From positions 1 to 23,344 of the forward strand of contig JAFAFV010000102.1 of NCBI GenBank assembly GCA_023423285.1: 23,344 nucleotides of DNA. Reading direction: 5' to 3'. The DNA comes from Bacteroidota bacterium. GTDB lineage: Bacteria; Bacteroidota; Bacteroidia; Chitinophagales; Chitinophagaceae. The position numbers and the translations under genes are program-made. Each line of letters starts with the position of its first letter. Position 1 is the stretch's first letter. Under the pieces are notes generated by a model. The model saw only the letters and a program-made list of their open reading frames with translations. It was not told the origin of the DNA and did not search any database. This document shows positions 1-6,592 of the stretch, piece by piece.

Positions 1-368
<368 letters not shown>

Positions 369-502
369 ATTTTTTTTATTGTTTTGTACTTTTCTAACTT
401 TTTCCAATATGTTAATTTATTTTAGTTGACAAGATAAATGTTGGCGCGTTAATAAGGAGTTCTTCCTTGTAAACTCTTCAGCTCTTCAACTAATTATCTT
501 TT
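369..502 (+). other. 23S-5S internal transcribed spacer
   Basis: AT-rich spacer between the two rRNA genes, with no coding region or tRNA visible. Two pairings are possible: a short hairpin at 454-468 (AAGGA and TCCTT arms), and a long-range pairing of AGTTGACAAGA (about 424-434) with TCTTCAACT (483-491), which would close the spacer just before the 5S gene. Such stems often guide rRNA processing; that role here is inferred. A 7-bp direct repeat CTCTTCA occurs at 474-480 and 482-488. Confidence 0.6.
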
Positions 503-614
503 TATGGTGGTTATACCAAGGGTGTTCACCTCTTCCCATACCGAACAGAGAAGTTAAGCCCCTTAAGGCCGATGGTACTGCACCACAATGCGGGAGAGTA
601 GGTAGCTGCCATTC
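503..614 (+). rRNA. 5S ribosomal RNA
   Basis: Complete 5S rRNA of about 112 nt. The conserved block CCATACCGAACAGAGAAGTTAAG (536 onward), the GATGGTACTGC block (about 570-580) and the GGGAGAGTAGGT segment (about 593-604) are all present. The ends pair to form helix I (ATGG at 504-507 with CCAT at 609-612). It is the last gene of the rRNA operon and is followed within 10 bp by a terminator. End positions are accurate to a few bases. Confidence 0.95.
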
Positions 615-622
615 TTATTTAG

Positions 623-650
623 AGCCTCACAGAAATGTGAGGCTTTTTTT
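623..650 (+). terminator. rRNA operon rho-independent terminator
   Basis: A perfect stem AGCCTCACA (623-631) and TGTGAGGCT (636-644) encloses a four-base loop GAAA (632-635) and runs into seven T residues (644-650). Placed 8 bp after the 5S gene, it terminates the rRNA transcript. Directly visible and strong. Confidence 0.93.
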
Positions 651-676
651 ATGGGCGCGATTTCTTGTTTTTTATT

Positions 677-760
677 TACCTGAACCAATCTTTTATAACA
701 GCAGCAAATAATGGTACTGCACTCCCGATAACAAACGGGATGGGGAGTAAGTAGCTTTCT
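677..760 (+). pseudogene. degenerate 5S rRNA remnant
   Basis: After the operon terminator lies a second sequence resembling the 3' two-thirds of 5S rRNA. The block ATGGTACTGCAC (711-722) is identical to the intact gene, and TGGGGAGTAAGTAGCT (741-756) matches its CGGGAGAGTAGGTAGCT with a few changes. Upstream, TACC-T-GAAC (677-684) aligns with TACCGAAC of the intact gene, and the distance from there to the ATGGTACTGC block differs by only one base (34 versus 33). The sequence between is diverged and the 5' third is not recognisable. It has no visible promoter and lies beyond the terminator, so it is read as a dead duplicate. Chance similarity is unlikely because both blocks and their spacing are kept. 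Confidence 0.65.
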
Positions 761-824
761 TTTTAAGCCAATTTTTTCATTTCCTTACAATATGCTATCA
801 TGATCTAATGGGTAACAGTGCTAT

Positions 825-1640
825 TTATTTATCCATTTTTTTTGCTAAAACAATATACCCGCATCCGCGTAAAGGCCTGTTCTTATAAGCGGTGGCTTCA
901 AGTTTCTTTTTATAATGTATCGGAACCAGTATATCTATTGGATAAGGTAAAAAACTATAATCAAAATAGGCCTGACCTTTTTTTTCAAATCCCTGATCAG
1001 CTAAAAACCGGTCAAACTGCCGTGTTCTGTGAGTGCGTATTTTAAAGTTGAAATAATGTAGCGGCTCTTTGTTTAAAATTTTATGCTTGATAAAATGAGC
1101 CGCTTTCCGAAAAGCGCTAAATGATTTTAAACGTTCAAAAGGCTGTTGTGTCATACGGCGGATGGAACCTGAGTTCGTAACATTAAGCAATAAATAGCCA
1201 CCAGGTTTTACAACTCTTTTTGCTTCATTCATCCATTTCTCATCATCAGGCAGGTATTCTATCACGCCTGAAAGTATTACCAAATCAAAACTTTTATCGT
1301 TGTAAGGCAGGCTTTCCGCATCAGCGGTTATAATATCTACCAAACCGCTGTTTATAAAATCTTTATTTTTATCCTTAGCAATATTTACCATATTATTAGC
1401 TATATCAGATGCTGATAAACGAAATCCCTTTTTTGCCAATGCGTTTGTCATGTCTCCGGTACCACAGCCAATATCTGCTATATGCGTGCGGCTGCTATCC
1501 AGCATCAGTGATTCGATTAGAACTAACATATGCTTTTGCCGGTATAGGAGCGTGGGATATTTATTGATTTGCTCAAAAAATTCTGTATTATAGCTTCCGG
1601 CGTTTTTTTCGTAATAATCTTTTATGAGCGTTTTATCCAT
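825..1640 (-). CDS. class I SAM-dependent methyltransferase
   Basis: A 271-residue protein with a Rossmann-type methyltransferase fold. Motif I, ADIGCGTGD, is at residues 55-63, an acidic D78 follows in the usual motif II position, and FDLVILSGVIEYL then VKPGGYLLL mark the later strands. The N-terminal YYEKNAGSYN pattern is common in UbiE/Methyltransf_11 relatives. The substrate cannot be told. The ATG at 1640 lies one base after the stop codon of the upstream polysaccharide deacetylase, so the two are almost certainly co-transcribed and translationally coupled. That pairing suggests, as inference only, a role in modifying a surface glycan or lipid. The 3' end faces the rRNA operon. Confidence 0.85.
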   Translation of the reverse strand: MDKTLIKDYYEKNAGSYNTEFFEQINKYPTLLYRQKHMLVLIESLMLDSSRTHIADIGCGTGDMTNALAKKGFRLSASDIANNMVNIAKDKNKDFINSGLVDIITADAESLPYNDKSFDLVILSGVIEYLPDDEKWMNEAKRVVKPGGYLLLNVTNSGSIRRMTQQPFERLKSFSAFRKAAHFIKHKILNKEPLHYFNFKIRTHRTRQFDRFLADQGFEKKGQAYFDYSFLPYPIDILVPIHYKKKLEATAYKNRPLRGCGYIVLAKKMDK

Positions 1641-1641
1641 T

Positions 1642-2361
1642 TTATTTAAAAAGAAAATTTTTTATGCGTTGTTTTAACAGTTTGGGGTGAAGATCTTTTT
1701 TAAGCTTTTTTCGAAAAGTTCTAATATCATCTGCTGGTTCTATTTCGATCCTGTTCAACTCAAAGATATTTTTTGTGCTGTTGCGCCTGGAGTAATTGGT
1801 GGAAACAGCCGAAATATAACCGCTGGTAGCAAGTGCTTTAATGCAATATTGATTATAATCTTTTTTCTGGCCATAAGGATAGGAAAAGTGTTCTACCTTC
1901 CTGAGAAATGTTTGTTCAAGAATAAGTTTGCAGTGGTATATTTCATCATTTATTTCTGCTGGTGCTAAAGTTTTCAACCGCCGGTGGCTAATGCTATGAC
2001 CTCCAGGAGTGACAAGTGTATCCTTTAACACATCGTGAATTTCCTGTTCGTTCATGATCTTAATTTTACCGTCATCCCATGTATTAGTTTTGCCGATATA
2101 ATTACCAGGAATATAAACTGTTGAGGGCATGTCGTTTTTAGATAGTTCGGGTAATGCCAATTGCCGGTAACTTACATAGCCGTCATCAAAGGTAATGGTC
2201 AAGTGGTCTGCATTATTATGCTCATCAAGTTGTTGAATATATTCCATAAGGCTCACTACATTAAAATTGCTTTTTATGAATGTCAGTTGTTCTTTAAAAT
2301 TTTTTAGAGATACTGTATTAAAACCGTTAGCAACTCCAATGTTGTGATACATCAAAATCAT
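1642..2361 (-). CDS. polysaccharide deacetylase (NodB homology domain)
   Basis: A 239-residue carbohydrate esterase family 4 type protein that would remove N- or O-acetyl groups from a polysaccharide. It begins MILMYHNIG, the usual start of this group. Motif 1 is TFDDG (57-61; the catalytic-base and metal aspartates), motif 2 is HSISH (122-126; both metal histidines), and YPYG (161-164) is the usual later motif. No signal peptide or membrane segment is visible, so it is probably cytoplasmic or exported by another route. A TTG codon at 2376 would add five residues, but the ATG at 2361 is preferred because it gives the family's normal N-terminus. It is first in a two-gene unit with the methyltransferase and divergent from the helicase, with only about 36 bp between the starts. 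Confidence 0.88.
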   Translation of the reverse strand: MILMYHNIGVANGFNTVSLKNFKEQLTFIKSNFNVVSLMEYIQQLDEHNNADHLTITFDDGYVSYRQLALPELSKNDMPSTVYIPGNYIGKTNTWDDGKIKIMNEQEIHDVLKDTLVTPGGHSISHRRLKTLAPAEINDEIYHCKLILEQTFLRKVEHFSYPYGQKKDYNQYCIKALATSGYISAVSTNYSRRNSTKNIFELNRIEIEPADDIRTFRKKLKKDLHPKLLKQRIKNFLFK

Positions 2362-2397
2362 TATGGGAAAGTACAAAGAAATTTCAGATATTTGGGC

Positions 2398-3612
2398 GTG
2401 AAATTTACTGACTTTGAATTTGATGAAAGGTTAATGGAAGGCGTGGAAGCCTCTAACTACAAAACCGCAACGCCCATACAGGCACAAGCAATCCCCCATA
2501 TTTTAGAAGGCAAAGACCTGCTTGCAATAGCGCAGACAGGTACAGGCAAAACTGCTGCCTTTCTACTGCCCCTTTTAAACAGGATTCTGACCAATCCTAA
2601 TAAAAGCCAGGGTGTTACAGCAATGGTAATTGTTCCAACCAGAGAGCTTGCCGTACAAATATCGCAGCATCTGGAAGGCCTCTCGTATTTTACCGGTATC
2701 AGCTCGGTAGCCATTTATGGAGGTGGTGACGGGCAGGGATTTGTACAGGAAAAAAGAGCGTTGCAAATGGGTGTGGAAATTATTGTTTGTACCCCAGGCA
2801 AAATGATGGCCCATATGAAAATGGGTTACGTAAAGCTGGATCATTTGCAATACCTCATTCTTGATGAAGCAGATCGTATGCTGGATATGGGCTTTTCTGA
2901 TGATATCATGTTTATCATTAGCCGGTTGCCAAAAAAGCGGCAAACGCTTTTGTTTTCTGCAACTATGCCACCAAAAATCAATAAGCTGTCCAAAACAATC
3001 TTACATAATTATGCAGAAATTAATATTGCTGTTAGCAGGCCGCCAGAAAAAATTTTACAAAAAGCATATTTGTTAAATGATGAGCAAAAAATACCGCTCA
3101 TTCAAAAACTGCTGGCCGAAACTGATAAGTATAAACTGGTACTTATTTTTTGCAGCAGTAAATTTAATGTGAAGCAACTAACCCGCGACTTGCACCGTAA
3201 AGGCATTAAAGCCGGCGAAATACACAGCGACCGTGAACAGGCAGAGAGAGAGGAAGCCCTTATACAGTTTAGAAGCGGAAGGCTGCCTGTATTAGTAGCC
3301 ACAGATATTTTAAGCCGCGGCATTGATATAGATAATATTGACCTGATCATTAATTTTGATGTGCCGCGAAACGGTGAAGATTATGTGCACCGCATTGGCC
3401 GAACGGCACGCGCAGAAGCTGGCGGCACTGCCATTACACTTGTAAATAAAAAAGATAAGCGCAATTTTGAAGCAATAGAAAAACTGATAGGAAAAAAAAT
3501 AGAGAAAAAAAACTTGACAGACCTTACAGAAAAGATTGAGAAACCGCAGCGCAGGCATCAAAATTCACGTAAAGCGCCAGAAAATAAAACCAGGCCATCA
3601 CAAAATAATTAA
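2398..3612 (+). CDS. DEAD-box ATP-dependent RNA helicase (RhlE-like)
   Basis: A 404-residue protein that unwinds RNA duplexes using ATP. All family motifs are in order: Q motif TPIQ (24-27), motif I AQTGTGKT (45-52), Ia PTRELA (80-85), II DEAD (156-159), III SAT (187-189), V region ATDILSRGIDID (301-312) and VI HRIGRTAR (331-338). A basic, lysine- and arginine-rich tail from about 365 probably binds RNA. The GTG at 2398 is chosen because VKFTDFEFDERLMEG is the usual RhlE N-terminus. The frame is open back to a GTG at 2344, but those 18 extra codons overlap the deacetylase start and look unlike the family. The gene is monocistronic and its 3' end is convergent with the YceI-like gene (18 bp apart). 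RhlE-type helicases act in ribosome assembly and RNA decay. Confidence 0.93.
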   Translation: MKFTDFEFDERLMEGVEASNYKTATPIQAQAIPHILEGKDLLAIAQTGTGKTAAFLLPLLNRILTNPNKSQGVTAMVIVPTRELAVQISQHLEGLSYFTGISSVAIYGGGDGQGFVQEKRALQMGVEIIVCTPGKMMAHMKMGYVKLDHLQYLILDEADRMLDMGFSDDIMFIISRLPKKRQTLLFSATMPPKINKLSKTILHNYAEINIAVSRPPEKILQKAYLLNDEQKIPLIQKLLAETDKYKLVLIFCSSKFNVKQLTRDLHRKGIKAGEIHSDREQAEREEALIQFRSGRLPVLVATDILSRGIDIDNIDLIINFDVPRNGEDYVHRIGRTARAEAGGTAITLVNKKDKRNFEAIEKLIGKKIEKKNLTDLTEKIEKPQRRHQNSRKAPENKTRPSQNN

Positions 3613-3630
3613 TAAAGAGAAGTTACAACC

Positions 3631-4227
3631 CTACAGTTGTTTGTACTGGGCTAATACTGTCATTTCAATAAACACTTCATCACTAACGTTTACCATGCCC
3701 ATTACCCTTTTTGGAGGTGTAAGATTATAGTTTTTAAGAGATATTTTATGCAGGCTGCTGAGCTGCATCACATTATTGGGTTTTGAAACGATAACAACAG
3801 GTAAAATTTCAAGCCGCCTGGTACCAGCAATGGTCAATACCGCCATTATTGAAGGTGTTGACGGGTTTGCGGGATTTACAATCATGCGGCTAAGCTCAAT
3901 ATTGATCTGTGGATATTTTTCCTGCTGCAACATTTTCTTAAAGTCGCTGGTAATCATTTTATGAGCAGAAGTGAAAGCCCCCACTTCAAGGGAAATTTTG
4001 TTAGAGCCGGTGATCATGCGCCGGTTGTTTTCAACTTTACCAATAGTGATTTGCCTTTTGCCGCTAATACTTTTGGTATAAGACAGCATAAATTTATTTA
4101 CGTTAGACGAGCCATGAAGTTTTATCAGACTGGATCCAACAACGGTAACATCATAACTTTGAGCGTTGAGTCTCACTGTTATAATTAATAAAATCACTAA
4201 AACACCGGTATATATAAACCTGTACAT
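3631..4227 (-). CDS. diverged YceI-like exported protein
   Basis: A 198-residue protein with an N-terminal hydrophobic signal segment (about residues 4-22, ending near LNAQ). Sequence similarity to the 193-residue YceI protein two genes upstream is visible by eye: GSSNVNKF corresponds to GTSSMHDW, and YNLTPPKRVMGMVNVSDEV corresponds to FGIKPPTALLGTIKTGDDV. YceI proteins are lipocalin-like barrels that bind long isoprenoid or lipid ligands in the periplasm; the ligand here is unknown. A TTG four codons upstream (4239) is possible, but the ATG at 4227 is preferred, with GGGAG just before it. A terminator lies between this gene and the barrel gene upstream, so its expression may be reduced or separately driven. 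No promoter was identified. Confidence 0.75.
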   Translation of the reverse strand: MYRFIYTGVLVILLIITVRLNAQSYDVTVVGSSLIKLHGSSNVNKFMLSYTKSISGKRQITIGKVENNRRMITGSNKISLEVGAFTSAHKMITSDFKKMLQQEKYPQINIELSRMIVNPANPSTPSIMAVLTIAGTRRLEILPVVIVSKPNNVMQLSSLHKISLKNYNLTPPKRVMGMVNVSDEVFIEMTVLAQYKQL

Positions 4228-4254
4228 ATCTCCCTTCAAAAATTGAAAATAATA

Positions 4255-4284
4255 AAAAGCCGGGATAATAGTAACCCGGCTTTT
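4255..4284 (-). terminator. rho-independent terminator after the beta-barrel gene
   Basis: Perfect 10-bp stem AAAAGCCGGG (4255-4264) and CCCGGCTTTT (4275-4284) with a 10-base loop. On the minus strand the stem runs into a T-tract, so it terminates transcripts of the gene ending at 4308. Because the arms end in A and T runs it could work in either direction. It sits only about 27 bp before the start of the next minus-strand gene, so it may act as partial termination inside the operon. Confidence 0.8.
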
Positions 4285-4307
4285 GTTTTTAGATAGTCGT
4301 TCTTTAA

Positions 4308-5648
4308 TTAAAATCCTATTACTGCTTGAATAACAGCTCCTTTAAAATTACCATCTTCGAAAATGTGGTTCGTTGGGTAATCTTTATATTTTTGATCTAC
4401 ATATTCTGCTTTCAGCAAAATGTTGTTGGTTAAAAACCAGCCGCCGCCAACTGCCATACGATTTACAGTCTGTTTTGCGGTATTGTTAGCCAGTAACTGA
4501 CCATTTACTGTGTTGTAGCGTGCGCCAATATACACCTTTTCGTTAGCACCTATTCTGTAAAGGGCGTCAACTGCAATCTGGTTTACACTTCTTTTAGCAT
4601 TACTGGCAAACCTTTCTGCTGCAGTTCTGCCTTTTGCATTTTCATAAGTTCCAAACACTTCCAGGCCATAAAATTTCACAAAACCATTCAGCATCAATGC
4701 TCTGACCTGGTTGGTAAAGTTAGGACTGATACGGCCGGATGTAAAGTTATCTTTTGTGGTTGCTGTAGCAGGCTCCATTACCAGAAAGTAGTTGCTGCCT
4801 GTGCGGTCACCAGCATAAAGTGTATTGCGGCCAGAACTTGCATTGTAATAGATAGAAGCGGCGCCTCTTGCCCTAACTTCACCTATTTCTTTATCAATAG
4901 CTCCCTTCGCGTAGAAAGAAGGATTTCTGTGGTAATCATAAGTGGTAGTGTTAGGTGCAGCGCCTACAGTTTGTTGTGCGTGTTGAAACCCGCCGTTGAT
5001 CAAACCGTTTGAAACACCCAACATACCCATAAGGCCATTTGCTTTCAGGTAAACTTCACCGGCAACCTCTGTTGCAAAAGCGTCCATAATGTAGTTTTCT
5101 GCAAATGGATTGAAAATAGTATTACCACCATCCGAGCGGCGAAAATGCTGGTCGCCATAGTTGATCTCCATGTGGCCCAACTTCACGGTTGCATATTGCA
5201 TCAGATTGTCCCAAATTTCACCTTTAAAAGGAAGTTTGTCAAACTGAATGTAACCGCCTTTTACCCATGCTTCATTGTGGTGCCTAGATGACAGGTAAGT
5301 TTCCAAATTCAGTTTAATACCGTCAGCAAGTTGAAAATCAAGATTCAGGTTGGCCTGGGCCACGTTAAAGCCTGGTGCCAGCCTTGGGTAAAGTGCTGTA
5401 CCGCCAGAGTTGGTATGGCTTAATGTTTGGAAAGATTGTGTAAACCCTGCTCCAACCTTTACTTTAAATCCTTCATAAGGAATTGTTTCATCTTTGGTTG
5501 TTTCAAATACGTTGATGCCTGTTTTATCTCCCGGCCTTGTGTATTGAATGTCAGGCCTTACTTTGTCAAGAAATGAGTCATCGTTTTGCGCATAAGCAGC
5601 CGCACTTAAGCTTCCTGCTGCAATTAGTAATAAGGTAATTCTTTTCAT
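4308..5648 (-). CDS. outer-membrane beta-barrel (porin-like) protein
   Basis: A 446-residue protein with a clear Sec signal peptide (MKRITLLLIAAGSLSAAAYA, cut before QNDD). The mature part alternates polar and hydrophobic residues in strand-like segments with Gly/Asn turns, for example YEGFKVKVGAGF, ADGIKLNLETYLSS and NEKVYIGARYN, and ends in VIQAVIGF with a C-terminal phenylalanine, as in outer-membrane barrels. No plug or TonB box is seen, so it is read as a porin or channel rather than a TonB-dependent receptor. The specific family and solute are not recognised. It lies 34 bp downstream of a YceI gene and upstream of a YceI paralogue, which suggests a shared envelope function. A terminator follows it. 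Confidence 0.75.
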   Translation of the reverse strand: MKRITLLLIAAGSLSAAAYAQNDDSFLDKVRPDIQYTRPGDKTGINVFETTKDETIPYEGFKVKVGAGFTQSFQTLSHTNSGGTALYPRLAPGFNVAQANLNLDFQLADGIKLNLETYLSSRHHNEAWVKGGYIQFDKLPFKGEIWDNLMQYATVKLGHMEINYGDQHFRRSDGGNTIFNPFAENYIMDAFATEVAGEVYLKANGLMGMLGVSNGLINGGFQHAQQTVGAAPNTTTYDYHRNPSFYAKGAIDKEIGEVRARGAASIYYNASSGRNTLYAGDRTGSNYFLVMEPATATTKDNFTSGRISPNFTNQVRALMLNGFVKFYGLEVFGTYENAKGRTAAERFASNAKRSVNQIAVDALYRIGANEKVYIGARYNTVNGQLLANNTAKQTVNRMAVGGGWFLTNNILLKAEYVDQKYKDYPTNHIFEDGNFKGAVIQAVIGF

Positions 5649-5682
5649 AAAACTTTTTTTGTTAATTTAAAATATATTGGTG

Positions 5683-6264
5683 TTATTTCGTATAAGTAGT
5701 ATTGATTACGATTGTCACATCATCTCCTGTTTTTATGGTGCCTAAAAGCGCTGTAGGGGGTTTGATACCGAATGAACTCATTTTAAATTTGGTAGATCCG
5801 GTAAAGGTGATATTCTTTCCGTTTACAACAGCTTTCACAGGAAAGGTTACTCTGTTGGTTTTACCGGCTATTGTTAGGTTGCCGGTAGCAGTAAATGTGG
5901 AGGTATTACCCGAAGTTTTTACGTTGGAAGTACTTGTTAGTGTGTACACAATTTCGGGGTGTTTATCAGCATCTAAGGCTTTGTAAGTGTTTTTATCCAT
6001 GCTGGCATCGTAATAGCTGCCATTTTCTTTTACACTTCTGATAGATTTAGTTGCCATGCGCACATTCAGCGATTTAATGTCTAAAGTTCCTGCTGTATTG
6101 ATAACAGCCGCGCCACTTTGCTTTTCAACCACTGATTGCCAGTCATGCATAGAGGAAGTGCCTTTTATCATGTTCTTGCCAGAAGTAAGCTTGTAATTAG
6201 ATTGAGCAGTTGCCATCAAAAAACCAAAGAGCGATACAGAGATAAGTAGGATTAATTTTTTCAT
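5683..6264 (-). CDS. YceI family periplasmic protein
   Basis: A 193-residue exported protein with a signal peptide at 1-20 (MKKLILLISVSLFGFLMATA, then QSNY). The YceI barrel is recognised from the early GTSSMHDW motif, the middle segment NLTIAGKTNRVTFPV and the late FGIKPPTALLGTIKTGDDVTI block. Its length is normal for the family (about 190 with signal). Characterised members bind polyisoprenoid-type ligands inside an eight-stranded barrel; the ligand here is unknown. It is the first gene of the minus-strand unit YceI, barrel, YceI paralogue. The 328-bp region upstream carries an inverted repeat resembling an FNR/CRP-family site and a 9-bp direct repeat, but no exact promoter match on the minus strand. 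Confidence 0.9.
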   Translation of the reverse strand: MKKLILLISVSLFGFLMATAQSNYKLTSGKNMIKGTSSMHDWQSVVEKQSGAAVINTAGTLDIKSLNVRMATKSIRSVKENGSYYDASMDKNTYKALDADKHPEIVYTLTSTSNVKTSGNTSTFTATGNLTIAGKTNRVTFPVKAVVNGKNITFTGSTKFKMSSFGIKPPTALLGTIKTGDDVTIVINTTYTK

Positions 6265-6361
6265 TGTTTTGTGATTTTATATTTAATTAATGTTTCAACG
6301 TTTACATGTGCAAATTTGGTATAAGGTGGTGAAATAATCAATGACATAATCAATTTCTTTA

Positions 6362-6377
6362 TATGATTTATATCATA
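6362..6377. promoter_or_regulatory. inverted repeat resembling an FNR/CRP-family operator
   Basis: TATGAT (6362-6367), four bases, then ATCATA (6372-6377). The core TGAT-N4-ATCA is the arrangement of FNR-like sites (consensus TTGAT-N4-ATCAA), with A in place of the outer T in each arm. It lies about 98 bp upstream of the YceI start codon. That a CRP/FNR-type regulator binds it is inference; the symmetry itself is seen. Confidence 0.4.
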
Positions 6378-6460
6378 AGAATACTGCAACGAATTAAGAA
6401 TGAAAAGTGTCGTTGCCTCCACTGCTATTTCTCCACAACCTGTGTATAATTCCCAAATCC

Positions 6461-6488
6461 TTAATAAGCGCGCATTTTGCTATATTTG
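6461..6488 (+). promoter_or_regulatory. predicted Bacteroidota promoter for the parE operon
   Basis: TATATTTG at 6481-6488 is an exact TAnnTTTG -7 element. The -33 box is weak (TTA at 6461-6463, 17 bp away, in place of TTG). Transcription would start near 6493 and leave an untranslated leader of about 100 nt before the parE ATG. Confidence 0.5.
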
Positions 6489-6592
6489 TCCGTTCAGATT
6501 AACTGCACCGAAATCATATAATTAGTTGATTTACAATATATATACTGTTATTTAAAAGCCGTCGAGCTATAAATAAATTAAGAAGTTACTAA

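Larger units (their letters stand above)
6265..6592. other. 328-bp divergent intergenic region (YceI operon / topoisomerase IV operon)
   Basis: No coding region is supported here. It must hold control elements for two divergent operons. Visible elements are a 9-bp direct repeat ATAATCAAT (6334-6342 and 6346-6354), an inverted repeat TATGAT-N4-ATCATA (6362-6377) nearer the YceI side, and a -7 box TATATTTG (6481-6488) facing parE. Its AT content is higher than that of the flanking genes. Confidence 0.7.

Noticed and set aside
651..824. Possible tRNA or other small RNA after the rRNA operon
   Set aside because: No cloverleaf with anticodon and T-loop could be drawn; only the 5S-like remnant is supported.
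4073..4188. Plus-strand open frame over the YceI-like gene
   Set aside because: No motifs, and it overlaps a gene with a clear signal peptide and paralogue.
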